A stretch of DNA of 64,000 nt, taken from the NCBI RefSeq assembly GCF_000764665.1, contig NZ_JRGM01000154.1:1-64000 (forward strand). The letters are read 5' to 3'. The DNA comes from Aeromonas lacus (GTDB lineage Bacteria; Pseudomonadota; Gammaproteobacteria; Enterobacterales; Aeromonadaceae). The position numbers and the translations under genes were made by a program. Positions 39,348 through 49,095 of the stretch are shown piece after piece; position 1 is the stretch's first letter; every line of letters begins with the position of its first letter. Under the pieces are notes generated by a model. The model was not told where the DNA came from and made no database searches. It worked only from the letters and a program-made list of their open reading frames with translations.

Positions 39348-40175
39348 TCAAGATGTTCGCGACTCTTTGCCCGGCAGTCCCGCCAGCGAACTGCCTCGCG
39401 ATTGCTGACGATAGCGCTGGGGCGAGCAGCCCAGTTCCCGGTTGAACATGGCAATGAACGCTGAGGTGGAGCCATAGCCGAGCCGCCAGCTGATCTCCTG
39501 AATGGGCAACTCCCCCTTGAGCCAGGCCAGCGCCTTGATAAGCCGCAACCGCGCCCGCCACTGACCGAAGTTCATCCCGAGCTCGCGCAGACAACGGCGT
39601 GCCAGAGTGCGCTCTGTGGTGTGCAGCTGCTGCGCCCACTGGGCCAGGGTACGGGGATCGGCCGGATCGTTGTGCAGCACGGCCAGCATGGGGGCCAGCA
39701 GCTTGTCCTGACTCATCGGCAGGTAGCTCTCCTGACAGCGGGTACGGGTCAGCTTGGCCACCAGCAGTTCGGCCTGACGCTGATCCCACTCATCCACCAT
39801 ATGGCCCACCTTGCGCTCGCAAAAATCGGCGAGCAGGGCGCGGATGAGCGGCGTCATCAGCAGCAGGCGAGGCTCGGCCGGCAAGCGGGCGGCCAACTCG
39901 TGACTGACATAGATGGAGGTGTAGTCGAGGGCCTGCTCGTTGTAGGCGGCGTGCTCCAGATCCGCCGGCACCCAGATCAGGTAGTCGGCGGGTACCTGCA
40001 AGCGCTGGTTGGCCAGCCCCATCTCCATCACCCCCAGACTGATCATGCTGAGCTGCCCCCAGGGGTGGGAGTGCATCGCCATGACGTTCTCCGCCTGCAG
40101 CTGCTGGTAGCGAAAGTAGAGGGGATTGGGCGCTGGCAGCTCGCTGTCTGCCGGGTGGTAGTGCCGGGTTGTCAT
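39348..40175 (-). CDS. AraC family transcriptional regulator
   Basis: 275 residues with an N-terminal cupin (PWGQLSMISLGVMEMGL, HAAYNEQALDYT) and a C-terminal AraC helix-turn-helix (LAQWAQQLHTTERTLARRCL; ISWRLGYGSTSAFIAMFNREL). It is divergent from the EamA exporter at 40390 with 214 bases between, an arrangement in which such a regulator usually controls the exporter. Inducer unknown. Confidence 0.9.
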   Translation of the reverse strand: MTTRHYHPADSELPAPNPLYFRYQQLQAENVMAMHSHPWGQLSMISLGVMEMGLANQRLQVPADYLIWVPADLEHAAYNEQALDYTSIYVSHELAARLPAEPRLLLMTPLIRALLADFCERKVGHMVDEWDQRQAELLVAKLTRTRCQESYLPMSQDKLLAPMLAVLHNDPADPRTLAQWAQQLHTTERTLARRCLRELGMNFGQWRARLRLIKALAWLKGELPIQEISWRLGYGSTSAFIAMFNRELGCSPQRYRQQSRGSSLAGLPGKESRTS

Positions 40176-40389
40176 GGTCTCTTCGCTCTCCTCTCGATGC
40201 CCGCGTCTATACCCACCTGATGTTCAACCTAGGCCCGTACCATGCAGGCGCCATACCCTAACCGGTGACGGTTGCCTTGCAATAGATCACGGGGAGTTGT
40301 CTTTTCTGCGGGATAGTTTGTCAGTTTTACGCTACTTGACAATATAAAGACAAGGTTAAACTTGTCACATCTACTCCAAGGAGCCTTTG

Positions 40390-41289
40390 ATGCGACTCTT
40401 CTCCCCCCTCCTGTTTCCGCTGATGGCGGTGCTGATCTGGGCCACCAATACCGTGGTCTCCAAAGCTGCGGCCAGCGTGCTCGACCCCGCGGCCATCTCC
40501 TTCTATCGCTGGGTGATCGCCGCCCTGGCGCTGACCCCCTTCTGCCTGCCCACCCTCTGGCGGCGACGCAGCGAAGTTCGTCCCTGGCTCGGCAAGCTCC
40601 TGGTGCTGGCAGCGCTCGGTATGGTGCTCTACCAGTGTCTGGCCTACTACGCCGCTCACAGCACCTCCGCCACCAACATGGGGGTGATCGGCTCCCTCAT
40701 TCCGCTGCTCACCCTGCTGCAAGGGGCGCTCTTCTTCGGCCAGCGTCCCGGCAAACAGGCGCTGCTCGGCATGAGCCTCTCCCTGTTCGGGGTGCTCTGG
40801 CTGCTTGGCAAGGGCGAGCCGCTGGCCCTGCTGCACAACGGCATCAACCCGGGGGATGGCATGATGCTGCTGGGCTCCGCCAGCTATGCCCTTTACGGCC
40901 TCTTGATCCGCCGCTGGCAGCCCCCCTTCGGCCCCTGGCTCAACCTCTACATGCAGATCCTGCTGGCTGTACTGCTGCTGGTGCCGCTCGCTCTCAGTGC
41001 CGACTCGATGGCAGTGCCGGCCGAAGGATGGGGGCTGGTGCTCTTCGCCGGGCTCGCCTCCTCCCTGCTGGCGGCCTACTGCTGGATGCGCGGCCTCGCC
41101 TGCATGGGCGCCGAGCGCACATCGGTGTTCATGAACCTGATGCCACTCTGTACGGCGCTTATCGCCGTCGTCGGTCTGGGCGAGCCGATCCACGGCTACC
41201 ACCTGCTGGGGGGTGGCCTCATTCTGGGAGGCGTGATGATCTCCCAGCTGAAAAAGCGTGTCCCACTGCCGGAGCGCAATGCGGCCTGA
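40390..41289 (+). CDS. EamA/DMT family transporter
   Basis: Inner-membrane metabolite exporter of the drug/metabolite superfamily, 299 residues with ten helices in two EamA repeats. The first repeat starts PLMAVLIWATNTVVSKAAAS, and the second begins near residue 150 with GDGMMLLGSASYALYGLL. AAGGAG lies eight bases before the ATG. Divergent from an AraC regulator that is the likely local controller. Confidence 0.92.
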   Translation: MRLFSPLLFPLMAVLIWATNTVVSKAAASVLDPAAISFYRWVIAALALTPFCLPTLWRRRSEVRPWLGKLLVLAALGMVLYQCLAYYAAHSTSATNMGVIGSLIPLLTLLQGALFFGQRPGKQALLGMSLSLFGVLWLLGKGEPLALLHNGINPGDGMMLLGSASYALYGLLIRRWQPPFGPWLNLYMQILLAVLLLVPLALSADSMAVPAEGWGLVLFAGLASSLLAAYCWMRGLACMGAERTSVFMNLMPLCTALIAVVGLGEPIHGYHLLGGGLILGGVMISQLKKRVPLPERNAA

Positions 41290-41308
41290 CGGGCAACATG
41301 CCAAAAAC

Positions 41309-41335
41309 AACAAGGGAGCCGCTGGCTCCCTTGTT
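41309..41335. terminator. Terminator between the EamA gene and the response regulator
   Basis: AACAAGGGAGCC-GCT-GGCTCCCTTGTT stem between convergent genes. Confidence 0.8.
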
Positions 41336-41369
41336 CATTTCTATCGTGTTCTAGCGACTGTGAACCTGC

Positions 41370-42062
41370 TCACCCCGCCCGGCGCCAGCGGTAGCGCCGC
41401 TCCGGTCGCCCGCGCTGGCCATAGTTGAGATCCACATCCACCCGATCTTCCGACTCCAGATACTCCAGATAGCGGCGTGCCGTGGTGCGACTGAGGGACA
41501 ACCGCTGCGCCACCGTATCGGTCGAGAAGACGCTCTCGGGCTCAGCGGCAAGCAGGTCGAGCACCTGACGCAGGGTAATGCTGTCGATCCCCTTGGGGGT
41601 GGTACGCACCTCTTTCGGCTGGGTTCGCCCTTTGCCAAGCAGGCGATCGAGATCCTCCTGCTCCAGCCGTCCCGGCTCGGAGAGCTTCTGATGAAGTTGC
41701 AGGATTTCGTCGAGGCTCTGCTGAATGCGAAACAACCGCAGCGGCTTGATGATGTAGTCATGCACCCCGAGATTGAGCGCCTGCTGGATGGTCTCCACAT
41801 CGCGCGAGGCGGTCACCATGATGACATAAGCCTCGCGGTTGTGGCTGCGCAGGCGGCTCACCCACTCAAGGCCGGAGCCGTCGGGCAGGGAGATATCCAC
41901 CAGCAGCAGCTGCGGCACCACGCCGGCCATCATGGCATCGGCCTGGGCCAGCGTACCGGCCCGCCCCAGCAGGGAGAAACCGGAGGTGGAGGCCACCAGC
42001 TCGGACAAGATGGCACCAATCCGATCGTCATCTTCAATAACAAGGGTGAGTATTGGATCCAT
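41370..42062 (-). CDS. CitB/DcuR-type response regulator
   Basis: 230 residues. Receiver domain with acidic EDDD at 10-13 and phosphoacceptor Asp56 in LLVDISLPDG, Lys in IIKPLRLF. The C-terminal part is the DcuR/CitB-type helix-turn-helix (FSTDTVAQRLSLSRTTARRY, YLEYLESEDRVDVDL). Starts 3 bases after the sensor kinase stop. Last gene of the malate/2-hydroxycarboxylate operon and presumably its activator. Confidence 0.93.
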   Translation of the reverse strand: MDPILTLVIEDDDRIGAILSELVASTSGFSLLGRAGTLAQADAMMAGVVPQLLLVDISLPDGSGLEWVSRLRSHNREAYVIMVTASRDVETIQQALNLGVHDYIIKPLRLFRIQQSLDEILQLHQKLSEPGRLEQEDLDRLLGKGRTQPKEVRTTPKGIDSITLRQVLDLLAAEPESVFSTDTVAQRLSLSRTTARRYLEYLESEDRVDVDLNYGQRGRPERRYRWRRAG

Positions 42063-42065
42063 GGC

Positions 42066-43631
42066 TCACATTAATTTGTTTTTATTCAGGTAGATGCCAA
42101 ACAGGGTGGTCTGCTCGACAGTTCGGCGCCATTCTATCACACCCTCGTAGCGCCCCACGGTTTCCTTGACCAGAAAGAGTCCTACGCCATGATCGCCGCT
42201 CTGGCGGCTCACCCCGTAATCGAACAGGTGATCGGCCAGATCCTCGTCCACCCCCTCGCCACTATCCTCCACCTCGATCACCAGCCGGCGCCCCACATCG
42301 CAGAGCGAGAGCAGCACCCGCGGCGGACACTGCTGACGATTGCGCCAGGCCGCCTGCAGACCGTTGTCCAGCAGGTTGCCGATGAGAGTGATGAGATCGG
42401 CCGAGACAGCGGCCGGATACTCGCCGAGCGCCGAATCGGGATCGAGCTCAAGAGTGACCCCCAGTTCGCGGGCCCGGCTGAACTTGCCGAGGATAAGGCC
42501 GGCCACCGGCTTGTTGTCGATAAGTTCCAGCAGCTCCTGCAGCAGGGTCTGGCACGCCTCGTTCTCCTGCTGGATAAGCTCCACCGCCTGATCCACATGG
42601 CCCAGTTGCAACAAGCCGGAGAGACTGCTCAGCTTGTTGGCAAACTCGTGGCTCTGCATCCGCAGCATCTCGGCGTACTGGCGCAAGTGGGTAACCTGTA
42701 CCCCCAGACTGGTCGCCACTTCGGGACGACTGAAGATCAGGAGGCGCCCGGGCTCCTTGCCATGTACCACCTGCCAGCGACCGACGAACGATTCCCCCTG
42801 AATGGTGAAAGCAACCTCGCCCTCCTGCTCGAGTACGGGCGCGAGCGGTGGCACCATCTCGGCCAGCGCCTGCCCCTGCAGGGCGTGACGACCGGTAGCA
42901 GGCAGCCGCAGCTGATAGATGGCGGTGCTGTTGATCATGGCGATGTGGCCGCGGCCATCCAGCGCGATCACCCCTTCGGCAATCTGCTCCAGCACCAGAT
43001 CCTGCAGGGTGAAGCGGCGGACGATCGCCTCCGGTTCCAGATCGAGCAGGGTCTTGCGCAGCAGATATTGCACCCAGAGCGCCAGCAGCAGGCCGCAACC
43101 AAAGACGGCGCCGATGGCGCTGATGAGCAGGGCGATCCGCTCCATGTAGATGCCCTCCACCTGCTGCATCAGGTAGCCCACCACCACGGCCCCCATGGCG
43201 CGCCCGTCAGCCCCCACGACCGGAGAGAAGCAGCGGATCGCCGGCCCCATGGTCCCCATGTCGCGCGAGCAGTAGCTGCGCCGCTCGTGGATCGCGGGCC
43301 AGAGATCCTCGCCGCGAAACTGCCCCCCCACCAGAGCGGAGTTGGGGTGGCTGAGGCGACGGCCATGCTCGTCGGTCACCACCATATAGGCGGCATCAGT
43401 ACGGCGGCACACCTCCTCCATGTAATCGCGCAGCGCAGGCTCGCTCCCCTGATGCAGCGCCGCCACCACCCGGCTGTCAGCCGCCATGATGCGGGCCAGA
43501 TCGCCCCCCTTCTCCTCCAGATTGCTCTCCAGCAGGTGGCGGATAAAGAGCGCGAGCAGGCTGCCCAGAATGATGATGAGCAGCAGGGAGAGCCCAAGGG
43601 AGAGGGTAACCAGCTGGTGGCGAAGTTTCAT
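42066..43631 (-). CDS. CitA/DcuS-type sensor histidine kinase
   Basis: 521 residues from ATG 43631 (MKLRHQLVTLSLG). TM1 about 8-30; a single-Cache/PDC periplasmic domain (32-165) of the kind that binds di- or tricarboxylates; TM2 about 170-190; a cytoplasmic PAS domain (215-310); the citrate-family H box SHEFANKLSSLSGLLQLG near 345; and an ATPase with LLDNGLQAAW (N box) and GEGVDEDLADHLFDYG. The family senses carboxylates such as citrate, malate or fumarate. Here the neighbours argue for malate (inference). Confidence 0.92.
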   Translation of the reverse strand: MKLRHQLVTLSLGLSLLLIIILGSLLALFIRHLLESNLEEKGGDLARIMAADSRVVAALHQGSEPALRDYMEEVCRRTDAAYMVVTDEHGRRLSHPNSALVGGQFRGEDLWPAIHERRSYCSRDMGTMGPAIRCFSPVVGADGRAMGAVVVGYLMQQVEGIYMERIALLISAIGAVFGCGLLLALWVQYLLRKTLLDLEPEAIVRRFTLQDLVLEQIAEGVIALDGRGHIAMINSTAIYQLRLPATGRHALQGQALAEMVPPLAPVLEQEGEVAFTIQGESFVGRWQVVHGKEPGRLLIFSRPEVATSLGVQVTHLRQYAEMLRMQSHEFANKLSSLSGLLQLGHVDQAVELIQQENEACQTLLQELLELIDNKPVAGLILGKFSRARELGVTLELDPDSALGEYPAAVSADLITLIGNLLDNGLQAAWRNRQQCPPRVLLSLCDVGRRLVIEVEDSGEGVDEDLADHLFDYGVSRQSGDHGVGLFLVKETVGRYEGVIEWRRTVEQTTLFGIYLNKNKLM

Positions 43632-43648
43632 GCACGGACCTTGCAACG

Positions 43649-45199
43649 TCAGGAAGCCACCCAATAGTGCGGATGCCACCAGGTCTGGTCAATCAAAGGT
43701 GCCGGATCACCGGCAAAATCGGCCAACCCCTCTTCACGAGCGCACAGCGCCACCGCTCTGGCGACGGCGCGAGCCACCTCCCCCACCTGCTCGATGGGAG
43801 GTAACAATCGCCCAGCCAGCAGCGGATAGGCACCGACCGCCCGTACCGCGGCCAGCAACATGCCATCGCTGATACGGCGCGCCTTGACGGCGCAGGCTCC
43901 GAGACCAATCCCCGGGAAGACATAGACGTTGTTGCACTGGGAGACCACTCGCCGCTCGCCAGCCACCGTCACCGGCGCAAAGGGGCTACCGGTGGCCAGC
44001 AGGGCGCGGCCACCTGTGACCGCCCACACCTGCTCGGGCGTCGCCTCGGCGCTGCGGGTCGGGTTGGAGAGCGGCAGGATCACCGGCTGCTCGCACACCT
44101 CCCCCATCGCCTGCAGCACCTCTTGAGTAAAGAGGCCACCTTGGCCGCTCACCCCGATCAGCACCGCTGGGCGCACCTGGCGGATGGTCTCCAGCAGCGA
44201 ACAGTTCCCCTCCTCCACGGATCGAGCAAACGGCTGTTGGGCGCGGGTCAGATTGGGACGATCGCAGCAGACCACCCCATCCTGATCAAACAGCCAGACG
44301 CCGTCGTGACTCCCTGCCAGCTGGGCCAACATGGCGGCAATGCCGCAACCGGCCGAGCCTGCGCCGACGATCAGCACCGGGGCATCACTGAGGGCGGTCC
44401 CCGCCTGCTGCAACCCGGCCAGCACGCAGGCGGAGGCCACTGCAGCCGTACCCTGAATGTCGTCGTTGAACATGCAAAGCTCGTCGCGATAGCGGGCCAG
44501 CAGGTTGGCCGCGTGCTTGCCGGCAAAATCTTCAAACTGCAGTACCACCTGCGGCCAGCGCTTGCGAATGGCGGCCACCACCTTGTCCATGAAGTGGTAG
44601 TAGCTCTCGCCGTCAATGCGCGGGGATTGCCAGCCGAGGTAGGAATCATCCTCCAGCAGCTCGGGGTTGTTGGTGCCCACATCAACGCAGAGCGGCAGGG
44701 TCCGTGCCGGGTTGATGCCACCCGCGGCGGAGTAGAGCGCCAGCTTGCCGATACAGATCCCCATACCACCGATACCGAGATCGCCCAGCCCCAGCACCCG
44801 CTCGCCGTCGGAGATGACGATCACGTCGACCTCCTGCTCCACTGACTCGAGGATGTCGTCGAGATCATCCCGGTCGTGCCAGGAGAGGTAGAGCCCGTGG
44901 CTGCGCAGATAGAGATCGCTGTGACGCTGGCACGCCTCCCCCACCACCGGGGTGTAGATGATCGGCAACAGCTCCGGCAGGTGATGGCGCACCAGATCGT
45001 AGAAGAGCACCGGGTTATCCTCCTGCAGCTGGCGCAGCAGCAGATGCTGGTCAAACGGACTCTGCATGGCGCTGACCAATCGGTAGATCCGGCGCCGCTG
45101 CTGGGAGAGGGACTCCTCCTTATGTGGCATGCGGCCGCGTACACCCTGACGCTTGCGTTCTGCATAAGGCAGGCTGGTGCCCATCATGATGTCGTTCAT
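43649..45199 (-). CDS. NAD-type malic enzyme (operon copy)
   Basis: 516 residues, shorter than MaeA at 15246-16940 mainly at the N-terminus. Keeps the malate-site segment IYTPVVGEACQRHSD, the signature DGERVLGLGDLGIGGMGIC near 130-148 and the dinucleotide motif [13 protein letters not shown] near 275. Decarboxylates malate to pyruvate. It sits 17 bases before the sensor kinase and 23 bases after the transporter gene, so uptake, breakdown and sensing are one transcript. Confidence 0.93.
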   Translation of the reverse strand: MNDIMMGTSLPYAERKRQGVRGRMPHKEESLSQQRRRIYRLVSAMQSPFDQHLLLRQLQEDNPVLFYDLVRHHLPELLPIIYTPVVGEACQRHSDLYLRSHGLYLSWHDRDDLDDILESVEQEVDVIVISDGERVLGLGDLGIGGMGICIGKLALYSAAGGINPARTLPLCVDVGTNNPELLEDDSYLGWQSPRIDGESYYHFMDKVVAAIRKRWPQVVLQFEDFAGKHAANLLARYRDELCMFNDDIQGTAAVASACVLAGLQQAGTALSDAPVLIVGAGSAGCGIAAMLAQLAGSHDGVWLFDQDGVVCCDRPNLTRAQQPFARSVEEGNCSLLETIRQVRPAVLIGVSGQGGLFTQEVLQAMGEVCEQPVILPLSNPTRSAEATPEQVWAVTGGRALLATGSPFAPVTVAGERRVVSQCNNVYVFPGIGLGACAVKARRISDGMLLAAVRAVGAYPLLAGRLLPPIEQVGEVARAVARAVALCAREEGLADFAGDPAPLIDQTWWHPHYWVAS

Positions 45200-45222
45200 C
45201 TTGTTTGTTCCTCAATCCGGTA

Positions 45223-46539
45223 TCAGGCGAGCAGGGAGATAAGAGCAGTAGCCAAAATCAGCATCACGGCACCGCCGAGACGGGAGGAGATCTGGGCAAA
45301 GGGCATCAGCTTCATGCGCTGGGCCGCCGAGAGCACGGCCACATCGCCGGTGCCACCCATGTTGGCCATGCAGAGTCCGCCGGTGATGGCCGCCTCGATG
45401 GGATAGAAGCCGATCAGCTTGCCGACCAGCGCTGCGCCGAGGGCTCCGCCAATCACTGTGACCATGACCAGCACGAAGTAGCTGATGGAAAAAGCGCTGA
45501 TCAGCTCGGGAATACTGGTATAAGCGACGCCGATCCCCACCAGCAGTGAGGGAGTGAGGTTGCTCACTACAAACTGATACCAGTCGGCAGCCGCCTGCTC
45601 ATAACGGCGCGGCAGCAGGCCGCTCACCTTGATAAAGGCGACTGCCAGAATCATCAGGGCGAAGGGGTGCATGGGGATAAAGTTGCCAAGCAGGGAGCCC
45701 AGCACAAACATGCTGGAGCTGATGAAAAGTCCCATGCCCAGACTCTGCAGGGTCGGCGCTTCGGCCTGCTCGTCAGCAATGCTCTGGCTACTTTCTTTGA
45801 CCATCAGCTTGCCGTTGCCGGTCAGGGAGGGGTAACGGCGACCAAGGCGCGCCAGCAGGGAGCCCACCAGAATCGCCAGGGTATTGGCGATCACGACCGC
45901 CGGTACCATGCGTGACAATAGATCCGCACTGGACATCTGCATCGGGCCGGAGAGGATCTCCACCAAAGGCACAGCCCCTGCCCCCATGCCACCGCCCATG
46001 ATGGGCAGACCGATCAGCAGCACCGCATTCTTGAAGCCATACCCCATCAGAGAGCCGACCAGCCCCACGCTCAGCAGCGCCAGCGCCACGCCGCCGAGAA
46101 TGACCGGCAGGTAGCGCATGGCGGCATTTTTCAGCAAAGCACCGCTCATGCCGAACACGGAGCCGGTCACCAGACTGGCGATAAAGAAGTTGAGAAAACC
46201 ACCCTCCTTCATGAAGTTGGTGATGACCTGTCCGGCCTGCACCGGAAGCAGCTGATATTCAAACAGGGCAGCACCGCCGAAGATGGCGAGGATGGTACCG
46301 CCCCCCAGATATTCGCGGATCGGCATGATCCGCTCCCCCAGCTCGGTCAGCAGGGTGCCCAGCACGAACATCAGTGCCAGCGCACCGACCATGCCGAGCG
46401 GCAGCGAGCCGTTCCAGCCGGAAAAGAGAACGCAGGTCGCCAACCCGAGAAATATAAAGAGCGGCATACCGGCAATTTGGTGGCCGCCCATAAAAGCGGC
46501 CTTTTCTTGTGTGGTTTGTAGGGTAGAGAGGTTTTTCAT
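45223..46539 (-). CDS. 2-hydroxycarboxylate transporter family symporter
   Basis: 438 residues, about eleven helices and re-entrant loops. The two diagnostic GGxG loops are present: PIMGGGMGAGAVPL near 180 and NMGGTGDVAV near 408. This family (CitS, CimH, MleP, MaeP) carries citrate, malate or lactate with H+ or Na+. Its pairing with a malic enzyme favours malate. First gene of the operon; the 1-kb intergenic region upstream holds its promoter. Confidence 0.93.
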   Translation of the reverse strand: MKNLSTLQTTQEKAAFMGGHQIAGMPLFIFLGLATCVLFSGWNGSLPLGMVGALALMFVLGTLLTELGERIMPIREYLGGGTILAIFGGAALFEYQLLPVQAGQVITNFMKEGGFLNFFIASLVTGSVFGMSGALLKNAAMRYLPVILGGVALALLSVGLVGSLMGYGFKNAVLLIGLPIMGGGMGAGAVPLVEILSGPMQMSSADLLSRMVPAVVIANTLAILVGSLLARLGRRYPSLTGNGKLMVKESSQSIADEQAEAPTLQSLGMGLFISSSMFVLGSLLGNFIPMHPFALMILAVAFIKVSGLLPRRYEQAAADWYQFVVSNLTPSLLVGIGVAYTSIPELISAFSISYFVLVMVTVIGGALGAALVGKLIGFYPIEAAITGGLCMANMGGTGDVAVLSAAQRMKLMPFAQISSRLGGAVMLILATALISLLA

Positions 46540-47464
46540 TGTTATGGACTCTGCGTGTGATTGTGGCCGCTACTTTATTGATCCCTCTCTCCCCTGTCGG
46601 TTAGCCAGACTGCAAAGCCATATAAAAACATTAAAAACTTAAACGTCACGCCTCGAACAAATGTCATACATCCTGTCTGGAAAGCGGGCGTTATATGAAG
46701 CTCAAGCGAACAAACCGGACAATTATTTTCCAGCCAATCCCGGATTGTGGATCGGGATAAGCAGAGGAGTCGGTGAAAATAACAGAACCGGATGACAAAC
46801 CCTGTGGGCAAATAATCTACGCAGGCAGTGAAACATATGGTCGGAGCCTGAGCCTGTCGACCTGCCACGGCGCGGTCATGCATGGCTATGGCCGCAGAGA
46901 TGCAGCAAGAGCAAGGCATCGCAAAAAACTGGCGGTTTGGCCAACATCAGGAAAGGGGAATATCGATATAGAGCGATGAGCCAAGCCAGTGCATACATCG
47001 GCACCGGCTTGAACTCACAAGGACTACACGTGGTCAGATCTATTCCATCAGCAGCAATGGAATATTGGCAGGGTCAAAATCATGGCAGATATCGGCATGC
47101 TTGCTGGCGCCCTTATGGGGCCCCTCCCGACTCACACCATAATGGGACTCTGCACCATATTCTCCATCACTCAGCAGAGCTTCTATTGCCAGATATACAC
47201 ATCCACTGTCATAGCCATCCACAACCCGTCTCTCCCTGTTTTATAACCTCATCAATATTAGCGGATAAAAAATAAGCTGCGCGAGCGCTACAGATATTTT
47301 CTGAAAATAGCCTCGAAATTATCACGCTATTTCGTCACATATTCCCGCATCTCCCCTTTTCCCCCGGATCCGGTCACGCCACAGCCAAAGAGAGCCGATT
47401 AAGGCCCACCAATTCACGATTTGCTGCCATCCGCTGAAAAAGAGATCTGCATCACACTATTTAC
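46540..47464. other. About 0.9 kb gene-free, AT-richer region
   Basis: No reading frame here has a ribosome site or convincing codon use. It separates the divergent organic-acid operon and SlyA operon. At 46631-46643 TTAAAAACTTAAA, about 95 bases before the transporter start, resembles the AT-rich half sites bound by citrate-family response regulators (inference). The segment 47280-47464 is AT-rich and probably contains the SlyA-operon promoter. I see no transposase remnant. Confidence 0.4.
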
Positions 47465-47503
47465 TTAGCATGCTAAACAAACAATAATGGTTAGCAGGCT
47501 AAC
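47465..47503. promoter_or_regulatory. Two SlyA-type operators
   Basis: TTAGCATGCTAA at 47465-47476 is a perfect palindrome, and TTAGCAGGCTAA at 47491-47502 (GTTAGCAGGCTAAC with flanks) is its near copy, centres 26 bases apart. Both match the known E. coli SlyA consensus TTAGCAAGCTAA at 11 of 12 positions. They lie directly before the SlyA-like gene, so autoregulation of the operon is very likely. Confidence 0.85.
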
Positions 47504-47525
47504 AAATTTATGTGAGGAGCAAGGG

Positions 47526-48038
47526 ATGAAGGATCTGGAGAGGTTGCGCGAGCTGTCGCTCGCCGAGCAAATAGCACGCATGCACCGGTTGTGGCGTACC
47601 GCCGCCGATCTGGAGCTGGCCCCCCTTGGCCTGACCCACCCGCGCTGGACGGCGCTGTGGAAACTCTCCCGCATGGGCAACCATGTCAGCCAGAAGACCC
47701 TGGCCGACGCCCTCGAAATCGAGCTCCCCTCCCTGATGCGCACCCTCGGCCAGCTAGAGGAGCAGGGGCTGATAGAACGCCACTGCTGCAGTCAGGACAA
47801 ACGGGCCCGCATCGTCTCGGTCACTCCCACCGGCCAGACCCTGCTCGACCAGATTGCCAACCGCATCATGAATATTCGCAGAGAGCTGCTGGCCGGTATC
47901 GACGAAGAGACCCTGAGTCTGTTTGAGGCGACGGTGCAGCGCATCTCGGCCAATGCCCTGAGCAAGATTGAAACACACCACGACAACGAGAGCGGTGGGC
48001 AGAGCACCCCGCCCGATGCACAACCCGCAGAGGAATAA
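47526..48038 (+). CDS. SlyA-like MarR family regulator
   Basis: 170 residues, winged helix-turn-helix, very like E. coli SlyA over its length: RLWRTAADLELAPLGLTHPR, QKTLADALEIELPSLMRTL (recognition helix), GLIERHCCSQDKRARIVSV (wing). GGAGCAAGGG precedes the ATG at 47526; an in-frame ATG at 47487 lies within the operators and is unlikely. First gene of an operon with an HlyD adaptor and a DUF2955 membrane protein. Aromatic or phenolic ligands are typical for the family. Confidence 0.9.
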   Translation: MKDLERLRELSLAEQIARMHRLWRTAADLELAPLGLTHPRWTALWKLSRMGNHVSQKTLADALEIELPSLMRTLGQLEEQGLIERHCCSQDKRARIVSVTPTGQTLLDQIANRIMNIRRELLAGIDEETLSLFEATVQRISANALSKIETHHDNESGGQSTPPDAQPAEE

Positions 48039-48039
48039 G

Positions 48040-49095
48040 ATGACCCCGGATCAACAATTCAGCCGCTGGATCAAATGGTCCATGGCCGGCTTTACCGCCC
48101 TCTTTGCCTACTTTCTGATGGCAGACCTGCTGATGCCCCTCACCCCGCAGGCCATGGCCACCCGGGTTGTCACCAAGCTGGCCCCGCAAGTGAGCGGCAA
48201 GGTGATCGAAGTAGCGGTACACAACAACCAGCAGGTCAAAAAAGGCGACCTGCTCTTCAGGCTGGACCCGGTTCCCTTCGAACTGGCGGTCGAGCAGGCA
48301 CGTCTTGCCCTGGCGCAGGCAGAACAACAGAACAGCGAGCTGGATGCAGCTCTCACCGCCGCCGATGCCGAACTCTATGCCAAGGAGACGCTGGCCAGCC
48401 AGAAGTGGCGTGAGGCTGAGCGGATCAATGCTCTGTTCCAGCGTCGTATGGTCTCGCTGCAGCAAAAAGATGAGGCAGACAGTGCCCTGCGCAGTGCCCA
48501 GGCCAGTCTGCGCGCCAGCAAGGCGAAGCTGACCCAGCTTGAGGCCAGCCGTGGCTTGACCGGGGATGACAACCTACTGCTGCGCCAGGCGCGCAACAAG
48601 CTGGCCCAAGCCGAGCTGGCACTGGCTTACAGCCAGGTACATGCGGATCAGGACGGCACCATCACCAACCTACAACTCAAGCCGGGCAGCATCGCCAGTG
48701 CAGGCAATCCGCTGCTGGCGCTGGTGTCGGAACAAGTAGACGTGATCGCCGATTTTCGTGAAAAGAGCCTGCGCCACGTTGGCAACCAGACCAGGGCGCT
48801 GGTCGCCTTTGATAGCGAACCGGGCCAGCTCTATCCTGCTCGCGTCAGCAGTCTCGATGCGGGTGTGAGCGCCGGTCAGTTTGATGCCAACGGCCGTCTG
48901 GCCGCCCCGGTCGAATCGGATCGCTGGGTACGGGATGCCCAGCGGATGCGCCTGCATCTGGAACTGGATGATCTCCCGTCCCACCTCCCCGCCGGTGCCC
49001 GGGCCACGGTACAACTGCTGCCGGACAACCCGCTGACCGCCATGCTGGCTCGTGCCCAGATCCATCTGCTCAGCCTGCTGCACTATGTCTACTAA
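48040..49095 (+). CDS. HlyD family secretion/efflux adaptor
   Basis: 351 residues. One membrane anchor near 12-32, a biotinyl-lipoyl half with QVSGKVIEVAVHNNQQVKKG, a long coiled-coil hairpin (about 90-190), a second lipoyl half, then a beta barrel. Belongs with the AaeA/EmrA-like adaptors that pair with FUSC-type pumps. It starts one base after the SlyA stop and overlaps the next gene, so the three are one operon. Counterpart of E. coli YdhJ. Confidence 0.9.
   Translation: MTPDQQFSRWIKWSMAGFTALFAYFLMADLLMPLTPQAMATRVVTKLAPQVSGKVIEVAVHNNQQVKKGDLLFRLDPVPFELAVEQARLALAQAEQQNSELDAALTAADAELYAKETLASQKWREAERINALFQRRMVSLQQKDEADSALRSAQASLRASKAKLTQLEASRGLTGDDNLLLRQARNKLAQAELALAYSQVHADQDGTITNLQLKPGSIASAGNPLLALVSEQVDVIADFREKSLRHVGNQTRALVAFDSEPGQLYPARVSSLDAGVSAGQFDANGRLAAPVESDRWVRDAQRMRLHLELDDLPSHLPAGARATVQLLPDNPLTAMLARAQIHLLSLLHYVY

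Noticed and set aside
46575-46919. 114-codon minus-strand frame in the large gap
   Set aside because: Cys-rich random composition, no ribosome site, no family resemblance.
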